Source of the DNA: Chryseobacterium antibioticum
GTDB lineage: Bacteria > Bacteroidota > Bacteroidia > Flavobacteriales > Weeksellaceae
Reading direction: 5' to 3'
Assembly: GCF_012927325.1 (NCBI RefSeq)
Contig: NZ_JABBGI010000005.1
Span: 1 to 64,000 of the forward strand
DNA: 64,000 bases
Numbering within the stretch: position 1 is the first letter of the stretch; each line of letters starts with the position of its first letter. Shown here in pieces: positions 18,073-27,260 of this stretch. The position numbers and the translations under genes are program-made. The notes below the pieces were generated by a model, which searched no databases, was not told where the DNA came from, and saw only the letters and a program-made list of their open reading frames with translations.

Positions 18073-18216
18073 TTAAAAGGCCAATAAGTCATAACAAGAT
18101 AATTTACAACAACTTGCAAATTCACCCTCAGCCATATACATACACATTGGCGAAGTGATGATTCTGTTTCTAACCGTAACTGATTTGAAGGTCAAGGGAC
18201 TGAATAGTTTTGACAT
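18073..18216 (-). pseudogene. N-terminal fragment of a second old yellow enzyme
   Basis: Starting at an ATG at 18216, '[20 protein letters not shown]' and '[14 protein letters not shown]' is the start of an OYE (YqjM-like class), but after about 32 residues the homology stops and the frame ends. It lies 17 bp before the intact OYE gene, with the same orientation. A large internal deletion, perhaps by recombination between two adjacent OYE genes, would explain it. Confidence 0.7.
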
Positions 18217-18297
18217 TTTTTTCTTTTTTAAACGTAAAGTTCCTCTGGAAGCCATAGAATGCTCCCAGTAAAAACTTTATCGTTAAGATTATTTTGA

Positions 18298-18684
18298 TTA
18301 TTTATCGTAAAGATGGAAAAGCTTTGCAACTACTTTCCACTCCCCATTAATTTTGATTAATGAATGGTAATCTGTGAAGTCTTCATCTGCAGCGTCATGC
18401 TCCATTTCAATACGAACAATTGCTGTAGTGGTTGTTTTGTGTAAAACAGTCAGATTGGTTTTGATATTTGGTGCTGCGCCAAATTTCTCAACATAGGCAT
18501 ACAGATTATCTATGCTACCTTGTGAAAGATCATTGCCTAAATGACCGTACATGATTGCATCCTGGTGAAAGGTCTTTTTTAATTCTGCTACGTTTCCTGT
18601 TTTTAATCCGTGAACATAGCCTTCCATTGCTGCTAAGACCTCTTCATAATCCTGAACAGTGTTGATATTTTTGTTTAATGACAT
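18298..18684 (-). CDS. NTF2-like / SnoaL-type protein (cytoplasmic)
   Basis: 128 aa. The fold signs are 'VLAAMEGYVHGLKTGNVAEL', 'FHQDAIMYGHLG', 'TTATAIVRIEMEHDA' and 'FTDYHSLIKINGEWKVVAKLFH'. This is the alternating helix-cone and curved-sheet pattern of the nuclear-transport-factor-2 superfamily ('putative lumazine-binding' group). These domains bind small hydrophobic ligands or catalyse isomerisations; a specific substrate cannot be told. It lies 5 bp after the stop of the related gene 18690-19259, so the two are co-transcribed and probably arose by duplication. Confidence 0.75.
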   Translation of the reverse strand: MSLNKNINTVQDYEEVLAAMEGYVHGLKTGNVAELKKTFHQDAIMYGHLGNDLSQGSIDNLYAYVEKFGAAPNIKTNLTVLHKTTTTAIVRIEMEHDAADEDFTDYHSLIKINGEWKVVAKLFHLYDK

Positions 18685-18689
18685 TATTC

Positions 18690-19259
18690 TTATTTTTTAA
18701 CTTGATAAACTTTACTGATGATTTTCCAATCGCTGCCGTCTTTTACCAAGGTGAACATATCTGCATATTTGTCCGGCCCAAACTGAGATTCGATTCTTAC
18801 TATTGCTGCATCACCTTCTACATCTAATGTCGTCAGTTTGTAGTTTGCTTCCATTGGCTCTGCTGCGGAAAACCCATCGAATAATACTTGGATTGGAACA
18901 CTTTTCAATACGCCGTTTTCAGACCACGACATTGTTGCGGTGGATGCGAATGCTGGTTTTGCAATATTGCCATCCCCTTTTTTTCCTGATTCAACATATA
19001 AATCTATTGCTTTCAGGATACCTTCTTTTTGTTCTTGATTGTTTTTCATAACTTCTGTTTTATTGTTTTGATTACTTTGATTATTTTTATCTTGACAGGA
19101 AATCAATAACCCACCAATTGTAAAAGCTGAGATCATTGCTACCGCCGGGATTGAGGAAAATATCTTCTTAGAAATTCCCCCAATACATTGCCTCAAGCCA
19201 TTAGTATTAAAATCTGCAGAATTTGGAACTGCGTTTTTTTGTTCGGAAATGTTTTTCAT
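18690..19259 (-). CDS. Exported NTF2-like protein, possible lipoprotein
   Basis: 189 aa. Residues ~33-55 form a hydrophobic segment ('SIPAVAMISAFTIGGLLISC') that ends in a lipobox-like 'GLLISC', followed by a short Asn/Gln linker. The C-terminal ~115 residues are NTF2-like ('ILKAIDLYVESGKKGDGN', 'GDAAIVRIESQFGPDKYAD', 'MFTLVKDGSDWKIISKVY'), homologous to the next gene. The long N-terminus before the hydrophobic stretch is unusual for a lipoprotein; a start inside it is possible. A good promoter lies at 19349-19356. Confidence 0.7.
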   Translation of the reverse strand: MKNISEQKNAVPNSADFNTNGLRQCIGGISKKIFSSIPAVAMISAFTIGGLLISCQDKNNQSNQNNKTEVMKNNQEQKEGILKAIDLYVESGKKGDGNIAKPAFASTATMSWSENGVLKSVPIQVLFDGFSAAEPMEANYKLTTLDVEGDAAIVRIESQFGPDKYADMFTLVKDGSDWKIISKVYQVKK

Positions 19260-19348
19260 AAATCGTCTTATTTTAGTTAAGTATTGTTATTTTTATGAGT
19301 ATAATGTACTGCTCTATCGGACAGAATAATTAAGCTCTTTTTCTATAA

Positions 19349-19356
19349 CAAAGGTA
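19349..19356 (-). promoter_or_regulatory. Bacteroidota-type -7 box TACCTTTG
   Basis: Read on the minus strand, TACCTTTG fits the TAnnTTTG consensus. It lies about 90 bp before the start of 19259 and likely drives the NTF2-like/OYE cluster. Confidence 0.5.
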
Positions 19357-19534
19357 CAATGACGAAGACATGATGGCTTTTCTAATTAGCTCAAAGATTT
19401 TGACTAATTAGTCCTTTTTGAAAGTGGGAATATAGTGTCGAAGTTTCAATATTAAATCAGATTTGATATGAAAACTTTTTTAATGAAATTGAAATATGCT
19501 TAAAGACTGGGATTTAAATAATTGAATGCCAAAT

Positions 19535-20170
19535 CTATCGAAGTTGATTGAGTGCTTCATCAATCGGAGTATTGCCATCATGTATTAAGATGACCTTACC
19601 AATTGTTAAATCATTTTCTAATATCGCCACAAGGGTATCTACAACATTAGATATAGAATTGGATCCTGCGCTGATCACATTAGTCTCTATTCTTCCTGTT
19701 CCTTGTTCTTCTTTAAGCGCCCCGGGTTGTAAAATAGTATAATCGAGTTGGGTTTGAGTAGTGAGATACAGATCAGCATAGTGCTTAGCAATATTATAAT
19801 CCGTTAAATCCTTTAGGAAAGATTCTTTCCAGTGCTCCGGTTGCAATGCGAAAACAGAACTCAACATAATATAACGCTTAACTCCGACTTTTTCTGCAGC
19901 TTGCATCGTTTTTATCGCTCCGTGTAAATCTACCTGCAGAAGATTTTTCCCACGTGATCCGGAAACAAAGTAAATAGCATCAATACCACTCATACTTTCT
20001 GCAATCGCATCTACATCACTTAGCAAATCGATAAAGAGGTGCTCGAAATTATCCACCTTATTTTCTGAATTAGGATTTCTTGAACCTGCTAAAACCTGAT
20101 GTTGAGCAGCTAATCTAGCTACTAAAAGGGAGCCTACTCTACCATTTGCTCCAATAACTAATACTTTCAT
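19535..20170 (-). CDS. NmrA-like NAD(P)-binding atypical SDR
   Basis: 211 aa. The Rossmann N-terminus 'MKVLVIGANGRVGSLLVARL' has the atypical-SDR GxxGxxG motif. Next come 'NFEHLFIDLLSDVDAIAESM', 'GIDAIYFVSGSRGKN' and a 'RYIMLSSVFAL' strand. It fits the short YwnB/YtfG-like class used as quinone or flavin reductases or redox sensors. Cytoplasmic. It is 21 bp after the divergent AraC regulator's stop region on the same strand, so likely expressed with it. The substrate is unknown. Confidence 0.75.
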   Translation of the reverse strand: MKVLVIGANGRVGSLLVARLAAQHQVLAGSRNPNSENKVDNFEHLFIDLLSDVDAIAESMSGIDAIYFVSGSRGKNLLQVDLHGAIKTMQAAEKVGVKRYIMLSSVFALQPEHWKESFLKDLTDYNIAKHYADLYLTTQTQLDYTILQPGALKEEQGTGRIETNVISAGSNSISNVVDTLVAILENDLTIGKVILIHDGNTPIDEALNQLR

Positions 20171-20191
20171 AAGTCAGATTTAAATTACCTA

Positions 20192-21052
20192 TTAACGAGA
20201 CACACTTGGTGCCTGCCCGTGAAATTCTTTGTATATTCTTGAAAAATGAGAGACATTTTCAAATCCCAGGGAATAACAGACATCTGAAACCGACAAAGCT
20301 GTAGTTTCCAGCATATCTTTTGCTTTTTCCAATCTCTTTTCCCTTATCCAGGTTGCCGGTGCAACATTATATATATTCTGGAAATCTCTCTTAAAGCTTG
20401 ACAAACTTCTGCCGGAAAGATAAGCCAGTTCGGATATAGAGACTGGTGAGGCATAATGATGTTCCACCACATTACGGATGTCAGTTCGTACAGGCTCGTG
20501 TAATTGGAGGATTTGTAAAAACATATTTCGGTTACATTCCGCCACATCATATAGTAATTCCATAATCTTTAGGCGAAGTTGTCCGGGATGAACCACAGAA
20601 TGATCAAAAAAGTAAGGCTTCATCGAATGAGCAAATGCAACCAAACATTCATTCATTGGGTAAACGCCTGTTTTGATTTCTCCTTCAGGTTTTGACACCT
20701 TAATTTCTGAGGTGGACAAAAAGGACTTTAGAAGATCATCTTTGATGCTGAACATAAAGCTGTCGTAGATATTGTCGTTTTCAGCATTGCCGAATTTATG
20801 ATATTTTACAGCGGTAGCTTTTTTTAGCAAAATCATATCGTTTTTGCCAAGTGTATATTCCTGTTTACCATAAGTCAGAACAACAGATCCTTCCAATACA
20901 ATGAGTAGTAAATGCTGTTCGAGGTACATTGTTCCTTTAACTTCCGTACTGTGTATGCACTGCTCGATTATAGAGCAACCATCTAACATTAAGGCATTTT
21001 GTGGAGCATCGCAACCAATCAACGAAGTTGGAACTTTTATCATTTTTTTCAT
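20192..21052 (-). CDS. AraC-family transcriptional regulator (cupin-like N-terminus)
   Basis: About 286 aa from the ATG at 21052 (a GTG at 21073 is less likely). The N-terminal ~150 residues form a cupin/ExsA-like sensor ('MYLEQHLLLIVLEGSVVLTY', 'GKNDMILLKKATAVKYHKF'). The C-terminal AraC domain has both HTHs ('VSISELAYLSGRSLSSFKRD' and 'SVSDVCYSLGFENVSHFSRI'). It is the first gene of the minus-strand group with the NmrA-like reductase. AraC proteins beside NmrA/OYE genes often sense electrophiles and control those genes; that role is inference. Confidence 0.85.
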   Translation of the reverse strand: MKKMIKVPTSLIGCDAPQNALMLDGCSIIEQCIHSTEVKGTMYLEQHLLLIVLEGSVVLTYGKQEYTLGKNDMILLKKATAVKYHKFGNAENDNIYDSFMFSIKDDLLKSFLSTSEIKVSKPEGEIKTGVYPMNECLVAFAHSMKPYFFDHSVVHPGQLRLKIMELLYDVAECNRNMFLQILQLHEPVRTDIRNVVEHHYASPVSISELAYLSGRSLSSFKRDFQNIYNVAPATWIREKRLEKAKDMLETTALSVSDVCYSLGFENVSHFSRIYKEFHGQAPSVSR

Positions 21053-21493
21053 TATAATTTCATTTTGTAGCACTCAATTTGGTTAATTTGATCCATACTA
21101 ATTTAGGCATTAAGCTTTAATTCATAGACAATGAATTATATAAAGTGGTCTTATGTTCAATTTGGAATATACAAATCTATGGGTTCTCTAAAAAATAGAA
21201 TATCCTTTTTAGTTCAAATAATCTTACTAATTAGTTCAAATTGTATGATATATTGAAGAATATTTTGGTACATTTCTCAAATATTTTCTTATTTATTCAT
21301 CAAACTAAATTTTATAATTCATCGCGGTGCAAGAATAAAAAGTGATAACATTTCTTAAAAGATCTTCAAATACCACATTTAGTTGTCAATAACAACTATA
21401 AGTAATGTAAATACAACTATAAGTTTTCTGTTTTTTTCGATTCTGTAAGGGCATCTCATATACCTTTGTAGTACCAAAAAAAATATATTATCT
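21053..21493. other. Divergent promoter region
   Basis: 441 bp, very AT-rich, between the minus-strand AraC gene and the plus-strand XRE-pentapeptide gene. Two near-repeats 'ACAACTATAAGT' occur around 21391-21425 and may be operator half-sites. No gene is visible. Confidence 0.4.
21461..21468 (+). promoter_or_regulatory. Bacteroidota-type -7 box TACCTTTG
   Basis: TACCTTTG matches TAnnTTTG and lies 26 bp before the ATG of the XRE-pentapeptide gene. No good -33 TTG element is seen at the expected spacing. Confidence 0.5.
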
Positions 21494-22600
21494 ATGTTAA
21501 ATACAAAAATAATTGGTAATAAAATTACCTTAGCACGAAAAAAAATGAATGTATCTCAAGCTCAGCTTGCTCAGCGTCTGTTCATTAGCCCTCAGGCGGT
21601 CGGAAAGTGGGAACGCGGAGAGTCAATGCCGGACATCATTACTTTAAACCGTCTCGCTGCAATTCTAACCGTTGATCTTAATTATTTTTCAGAAGGCTTA
21701 GAACCTATGGCTGATGAAATAATATCCGTTGAATTTTCAGAAAAAGAGCCGACTGAATTGAAGTCATCTAGTATTGTACAATCGTCTCCCGAAGTGAAGG
21801 AGAAAAAACTCACCTGGGATATGTCAGACGGAAACTGGGTAGATGCTGACTTTTCAGGCTTAAAAAACCTGAATGAAAAATTCAGTTCCTCCAATATGCA
21901 ACGCTGCAAATTTATAGGTTCGAATTTATCCGGTCTTCTTTTAAAAAATAACCATGTTGATAATTGTGATTTTTCAAGTTCTGATATCAGCAACAGTCAA
22001 TTTCAGAACTCCCATTTAGTGGGTAATCTATTTAACGACACTTTACTTAAAGCAGCTGAATTTTCAAAAAGCTATATAAAGGGTTGTGATTTCTCGGATG
22101 CTAATCTTACAGGGGTGAGGCTTCAAAAAAGTAGTCATGTTGAAAGCAGTGGATTTTCAAATTCCGACATCAGCAGCGGACATATTCAGAATTCAAGCCT
22201 GGCCAGCAATATATTTAATGACTGTTGCCTGGAAGAAGCTGAATTCCTGGAAAGTCATATCAAAGGGTGTGATTTCTCCGGATCGGAGTTTACCGGAACC
22301 AAGTTTAAATCAGGATCCTTTGTGGATAATACCATTGAAGATGCAAGGTGGAACCGCACTTCTTTTATTGGGATACAGCTTGAGGATATCATTTTCGAAG
22401 GTTCGTTGGAGGACTGTTCTTTTGAAAACTGTACCTTTAAAAGAGTAACCTTCCAGAATTCAACTCTTATTAACACTTTCTTTAAAAATAATAGTTTGAA
22501 ACGGATCCAATTCATTGGCTGTAAAGTGGATAAGATAACCTATGCTTTTTTGAAAAACGGGAAAGCAGATATGGCTGATATCACATTGTTAACACCATAA
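21494..22600 (+). CDS. XRE-type HTH fused to pentapeptide-like repeats
   Basis: 368 aa. Residues ~6-68 are a classical XRE/HTH_3 domain ('ITLARKKMNVSQAQLAQRLF', 'SPQAVGKWERGESMPDI'). After an acidic linker, residues ~110-355 are a right-handed quadrilateral-helix-type repeat with the A(D/N)xxx period: 'SNMQRCKFIGSNLSGLLLKN', 'DFSSSDISNSQFQNS', 'CDFSDANLTGVRLQKS', 'CDFSGSEFTGTKFKSG'. The segment about 150-195 is repeated at 205-250 nearly verbatim, an internal duplication. Pentapeptide proteins can mimic DNA; fused to an HTH it is probably a regulator with a DNA-like or protein-binding rod. Confidence 0.8.
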   Translation: MLNTKIIGNKITLARKKMNVSQAQLAQRLFISPQAVGKWERGESMPDIITLNRLAAILTVDLNYFSEGLEPMADEIISVEFSEKEPTELKSSSIVQSSPEVKEKKLTWDMSDGNWVDADFSGLKNLNEKFSSSNMQRCKFIGSNLSGLLLKNNHVDNCDFSSSDISNSQFQNSHLVGNLFNDTLLKAAEFSKSYIKGCDFSDANLTGVRLQKSSHVESSGFSNSDISSGHIQNSSLASNIFNDCCLEEAEFLESHIKGCDFSGSEFTGTKFKSGSFVDNTIEDARWNRTSFIGIQLEDIIFEGSLEDCSFENCTFKRVTFQNSTLINTFFKNNSLKRIQFIGCKVDKITYAFLKNGKADMADITLLTP

Positions 22601-23216
22601 AACAAAAAATAAAATTGCCATCTCTATACAGGGGTTGAAAAAATCCTATAAGAACATTCCTGCATCGACAGGTGTAGATTTTGAAATAAAAGCAGGCAGT
22701 ATTTGCGCTGCCTGCTTCCAACGGAGTAAATATCTTGCTTGCAAAGTAGATAAAGCCTGTCGCCCACAAAACGAAATGATCTACCGTATTTATAGAAGAG
22801 TTAACGCATGGGTTAGAACGTGTTAACCGATATTTATAACCAAAAGCTCATCAGCTTTATTCCATGCGTTTTTTATTTGTACAAAAGTACGACAGCTCAC
22901 TTACACTCCATTTACCCCATATATTACTAAAGTTTGCTTTCCCATATACCATAAATTTCAGTCTTTGTTATCTTAAAATAGAATCTACTCACATGGTTCT
23001 TTGCTCAACTCCGCGTTTTGAAAACAATAGTATAAAGTCAAAATTAAAATGCACTTTTTCGAATTAAAACACTGAAAATAAGCATTTTAATATGTAAACA
23101 TTCTTTTTCAGAGTATCTATGTAGTATGTTCAGGCATACTAATAAAGCATCTGCAGCGTATCTCATTTCTTTATTACAGGTTAAAATAATATTAATCTTG
23201 CATCTTAATTACTCAG
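22601..23216. other. Intergenic stretch with one hairpin, no confident gene
   Basis: 616 bp. An inverted repeat AAGCAGGCAG / CTGCCTGCTT is at 22690-22717, without a T-run after it. A cysteine-containing frame around 22635-22826 has only a TTG start and no recognisable family. The 3' part is AT-rich and is likely the promoter region of the gene at 23217. Confidence 0.35.
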
Positions 23217-23816
23217 ATGGTGAAAATGTATTTAAAGAAAAGAAGTTACGGTATGAAAGAAGCATCCAGCATGCTTCTTTTGCTATGCTCTTTTTATAAC
23301 ACCAATGCACAATTATACATCGGAACAGGTGGTAGTCTAAATATAAAAGATAGTATTCTTTTTCAAACAGAGAGAAAAAATAATCCGGTTCCATTATATG
23401 TAAAAGACACCACCACAGTACATAATCTGGAACAAATTTCCAATATTAAAGTGGTTGTGCTTTCTTCTCCTATTCTACAAAAATCATCACAGACCTCTTT
23501 TGCTAAAACTATAAAAAAACCTAAAAACCTAAAAATAGAAAAGAAGGTTTTAAAATTGGTTTCCAAACAGGAAGTCTATCTATCTGAAAATGAAAACTCT
23601 GTTATAGTTTTTAATGAGAAATCAGGAAATATTGGTATTATCATAACCAATACTTTTAAGGAAAAACAAGGAATATTACAGAATAAATATAAGATGTTTC
23701 CTGTATGCGAAAATAAAGTTTTTCCAAAACAATCTCTCAAAGCCGGATTATTCGAAAGGACTTTTCTAATGGGAATAAAGATCCGTCCTCCTCCTTCTTT
23801 TAAATACACTATATAA
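23217..23816 (+). CDS. Small secreted protein with polyproline C-terminus (IRPPP)
   Basis: 199 aa from the first ATG; an ATG at 23253 gives a compact signal peptide ending 'NTNAQ'. The mature protein starts 'LYIGTGGSLNIKD', has a basic middle ('KTIKKPKNLKIEKKVLKLV'), and ends 'GIKIRPPPSFKYTI'. It shares this plan, though little sequence, with 7688-8227, and like it lies directly upstream of secreted surface genes. The conserved IRPPP close to the C-terminus is the striking feature. No known family. Confidence 0.65.
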   Translation: MVKMYLKKRSYGMKEASSMLLLLCSFYNTNAQLYIGTGGSLNIKDSILFQTERKNNPVPLYVKDTTTVHNLEQISNIKVVVLSSPILQKSSQTSFAKTIKKPKNLKIEKKVLKLVSKQEVYLSENENSVIVFNEKSGNIGIIITNTFKEKQGILQNKYKMFPVCENKVFPKQSLKAGLFERTFLMGIKIRPPPSFKYTI

Positions 23817-23906
23817 TAAAAAAACACAATTCAATATATCAACAACTCAGGGAAAAGAGTAATGGTAAAGCTCTTTTCTCTTTTACCAATTAAATTTTTA
23901 CACAAA

Positions 23907-25178
23907 ATGAAAAATAAATTTTATACAATCTTTGCATTAGCGATCGGTTCGTTAGCATTCGGGCAGGTGGGTATTAACACCCAAAATCCACAAGGAATTT
24001 TCAATATAGATGGTGCCAAAAATAATGTGACCACAGGAACTCCCACTGCAGCACAGTTACAAGATGACTTTATTGTAACGGCATCAGGATCTACAGGTAT
24101 CGGCGCAACTCCCGACGCATCTGCTATTCTGGAGCTTAATGTAAGCCAGCTTGCATCAGGAAGCAAAAAAGGATTTTTAGGTCCAAGAGTAGCTTTAACA
24201 GCATATAACGACGCGGCTACAATCCCCAGTCCTGCAACTGGATTATTGGTATACAACTTAGGAACAGCTGCCCTTACCTTTCAAGGATATGTATATTGGG
24301 ACGGAACCCAATGGAGACCTTTGGACGGACGTTCATTACAGCCGGGTACGATAGGCAGTTTGAACTGTACAAGTGCTTCTCTGTTTCCGATCTCCTATAC
24401 CGCAGGTACTCCTTATCAGGGTACAATGTCGGTTCCTTATACAGGAGGAAATGGAGGAATATACGCTGCACAAACTATAGGACCTGTAAACGGACTTACA
24501 GCAACACTTCCAGCAGGTAATTTTGCACAGGGATCCGGTACTTTAAACTATACTATTTCTGGTACACCAACGGTATCCAGCCCGAATACAACAACATTTC
24601 CCCTTTCAATCGGAGGCCAAAGCTGTAGTGCAACAGTTGGCCTTGGAAAAGTACTTGCTCCGGGAGAGTATCAGTTCTTTACTTTTACATTACCAGCGAC
24701 GTATGTAGGATTATTGAGTACATATATTGGTGGTACTTATGATGCTATTTTAGGACAAAAGGTAAGATTGGACCTTGATTTTACCAGTAGTTCTAATTCA
24801 GCAGGCCCAGTTAGTTACAATCCTCGTTTGGTCAATGTTTCTAGTTCTAACATTAAAGTGTGGTATGCAGCATTATCGAGCGTAACCCAACAACGTCGTT
24901 CTAATGTTTTACTCGCTCCGGGAGGTTATCTGGAAACAGATAATGGAATTTATCTTGGCTATGGAGATAATATGAATAGTACTTCAACAGCGATTACTGC
25001 AACGTCTGGCGATAGAACTGGATCTGATAATTCTCAGGAGATAGAAACCGTAGATTTAGTTATAGACGGGATTTGGTACAGAATAACCGTTTTTGTTACT
25101 GTAGATAACCTAAATGACGCTGTTGTTGCTAATAACATCCGACGTGTCTTTATGACTGCACAAAGAATGTCTAATTAA
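23907..25178 (+). CDS. Secreted surface protein, tandem copy 1
   Basis: 423 aa from the ATG at 23907, preferred over the frame opening at 23862 because it makes a clean signal peptide ('FALAIGSLAFGQ') identical to that of the next gene. The mature protein opens 'QVGINTQNPQGIFNIDGA'. It has a beta-rich body with 'PATGLLVYNLGTAALTFQG' and 'APGEYQFFTFTLPATYVG', and a C-terminus 'NNIRRVFMTAQRMSN'. It is followed 7 bp later by a near-identical gene, so they are transcribed together. Function is unknown; the family is abundant at the flavobacterial surface. Confidence 0.75.
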   Translation: MKNKFYTIFALAIGSLAFGQVGINTQNPQGIFNIDGAKNNVTTGTPTAAQLQDDFIVTASGSTGIGATPDASAILELNVSQLASGSKKGFLGPRVALTAYNDAATIPSPATGLLVYNLGTAALTFQGYVYWDGTQWRPLDGRSLQPGTIGSLNCTSASLFPISYTAGTPYQGTMSVPYTGGNGGIYAAQTIGPVNGLTATLPAGNFAQGSGTLNYTISGTPTVSSPNTTTFPLSIGGQSCSATVGLGKVLAPGEYQFFTFTLPATYVGLLSTYIGGTYDAILGQKVRLDLDFTSSSNSAGPVSYNPRLVNVSSSNIKVWYAALSSVTQQRRSNVLLAPGGYLETDNGIYLGYGDNMNSTSTAITATSGDRTGSDNSQEIETVDLVIDGIWYRITVFVTVDNLNDAVVANNIRRVFMTAQRMSN

Positions 25179-25185
25179 AAAAAAA

Positions 25186-26451
25186 ATGAAAAATAAATTT
25201 TATACAATCTTTGCATTAGCGATCGGTTCTTTAGCTTTCGGGCAGGTGGGTATTAATACCCAAAATCCACAAGGGATTTTCAATATAGATGGTGCCAAAA
25301 ATAATGCGACCACAGGAACTCCTACTGCAGCACAACTAAAAGATGACGTTATTGTAACTGCATCAGGACCTACTGGTATCGGTGCATCTCCAGACGCATC
25401 TGCAATTTTAGAACTTAATGTAAGCCAGCTTGCATCGGGAAGTCAAAAAGGATTTTTAGGACCAAAAGTAGCTTTAACAGCATATAATGACGTCGCTACA
25501 ATCCCAAGTCCTGCAACGGGCTTATTGGTATACAACCTAGGAACAGCTGCCCTTACCTATATAGGATATGTCTATTGGGACGGAATCGAATGGAGACAGG
25601 TAGACGGAAAATCATTACAGAATGGCACAATAAGCAGTTTGGCTTGTACAAGTGCTACTCTGTTTCCGCTTACCTATACTGCATCTACTCCTTATAGTGG
25701 TACAATGTCGGTTCCTTATACCGGAGGAAATGGAGGAATATACGCTGCACAAACTATAGTAGGTACAAACGGACTTACCGCAACACTTCCACAAGGTAAT
25801 TTTGCACAAGGATCGGGTACTTTATACTATACTATTTCTGGGACACCAACAGCATCTAGCCCTACTACAACAACATTTCCCCTTTCAATCGGAACACCAG
25901 CACAAAGCTGTAGTGCAACAGTTGGCCTTGGAAAAGTACTTGCTCCCGGAGAGTATCAGTTCTTTACTTTTACATTACCAGCGACGTATGTAGGATTATT
26001 GAGTACCTATATTGGCGGTACTTATGATGCTATTTTAGGACAAAAGGTAAGATTGGATCTTAATTTTTTCGCTAGTTCAAATACAGCTACAGGAGAGACC
26101 TACACTCCTCGTTTGGTGAATGCTTCTAGTTCTAACATTAAAGTGTGGTATGCATCGTTATCAAACCAAGACCAATACCGGCGTTCTAATGTTTTACTGG
26201 CTCCGGGAGGTTTTTTAGAAACAACTGGAGGAACGTATCTTGCCTTGGGAGATAATATGAATAGTGGTTCAACTCCTGTAACAGCTACTAGCTCTAGTGA
26301 TAATTCCAAGGAGATAGTAACAGTAGATTTAGTTGTAGACGGAATTTGGTACAGAATAGTTGTTGAAGTTTCTGTAGATAACCTCAATGATACCAATGCG
26401 ACTAATAACATCCGACGTGTCTTTATGACTGCACAAAGAATGTCTAACTAG
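25186..26451 (+). CDS. Secreted surface protein, tandem copy 2
   Basis: 421 aa, paralogue of the gene just upstream. The first ~110 residues and the block 'GLGKVLAPGEYQFFTFTLPA' to 'AILGQKVRLDL' are almost identical even in DNA, while loops in between ('FASSNTATGETYTPRL', 'SGSTPVTATSSSDNS') diverge. This mosaic fits tandem duplication followed by gene conversion or diversifying change in exposed loops. A hairpin CCGGCAGA / TCTGCCGG at 26561-26584 lies downstream but lacks a T-run. Confidence 0.75.
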   Translation: MKNKFYTIFALAIGSLAFGQVGINTQNPQGIFNIDGAKNNATTGTPTAAQLKDDVIVTASGPTGIGASPDASAILELNVSQLASGSQKGFLGPKVALTAYNDVATIPSPATGLLVYNLGTAALTYIGYVYWDGIEWRQVDGKSLQNGTISSLACTSATLFPLTYTASTPYSGTMSVPYTGGNGGIYAAQTIVGTNGLTATLPQGNFAQGSGTLYYTISGTPTASSPTTTTFPLSIGTPAQSCSATVGLGKVLAPGEYQFFTFTLPATYVGLLSTYIGGTYDAILGQKVRLDLNFFASSNTATGETYTPRLVNASSSNIKVWYASLSNQDQYRRSNVLLAPGGFLETTGGTYLALGDNMNSGSTPVTATSSSDNSKEIVTVDLVVDGIWYRIVVEVSVDNLNDTNATNNIRRVFMTAQRMSN

Positions 26452-26650
26452 TAATAATTTTCAAGCTTTATTAAAACCCTTGTTACTATTTAGTTATTCC
26501 TACTGATAGGAAAATACACATAAAAATAGAACAGATTAAAGCACCTTAAATTTATTTTATCCGGCAGATGAATTCGTCTGCCGGTATAAATATAAACCTA
26601 TAAAATAGGCACAGATTAAAAAATCTGTGAGATTCTAAAAACACAAACAA

Positions 26651-27094
26651 ATGAATTTTAAAGAGATTCCAATAGGACCATTGATTGAAAAAGAAGTTGC
26701 AGCACGCGGGATAGAACTTCCCCGCATTTGTAATTTTATGAAATGTACGGAACAGGAAATAAAGGAAATGTACAAGGTAACAAGTATAGAAGCAGAAAAT
26801 CTGTTGAAATGGAGCAAGCTATTAGAATATGATTTTTTCAGACTGTATTCACAGCATTTGCTTTTGTATGCTCCAGCGGCTACAGACAAAAGCACAAAAA
26901 AAAAGAAGCACAAAAAAACAATCTTACCTGAGTTCCGAAAAAACATTTATACAAAAGAAGTTATTGGTTTCATTCTGGCACAAATAGAGTCAGGAGAAAT
27001 GTCAAAATCCGAAGTAATGGAAAGGTATAAAATCCCAAAAACAACTCTGTATAAATGGATCAGCAAGTATAAAGATGAAAAGAAAGAAATATAG
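26651..27094 (+). CDS. Small helix-turn-helix protein, first of a pair (copy B)
   Basis: 147 aa, close paralogue of 14718-15158. The shared core is 'LPRICNFMKCTEQEIKEM', 'LLKWSKLLEYDFFRLYSQHL', 'PEFRKNIYTKEVIGFIL' and the C-terminal HTH 'VMERYKIPKTTLYKWISKYK'. A lysine-rich linker (KKKKHKK) separates the halves. It lies 200 bp after the tandem surface genes. The invariant 'RICNFMKC..(Q)' and 'SKLLEYDFFRLY' blocks suggest a specific interaction surface besides DNA binding. Confidence 0.75.
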   Translation: MNFKEIPIGPLIEKEVAARGIELPRICNFMKCTEQEIKEMYKVTSIEAENLLKWSKLLEYDFFRLYSQHLLLYAPAATDKSTKKKKHKKTILPEFRKNIYTKEVIGFILAQIESGEMSKSEVMERYKIPKTTLYKWISKYKDEKKEI

Positions 27095-27260
27095 TGATCT
27101 GACAGGAAAATCCAAGAAAGAAATAACAGAACTTCCTGGACAGGACCTTAACTACTATTCCGCCGATTTCTGGTTTTATGGAGTTGGTTAGGAAGAATAA
27201 AGTCATTATTGCTATACTTCAAAGAAGAAAAGATAGGTGAAATTAAAATAAAAACTACTT

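Noticed and set aside
22635..22826. Small cysteine-containing ORF
   Set aside because: Only a TTG start, no recognisable family, and it overlaps a hairpin that probably belongs to the upstream gene end.
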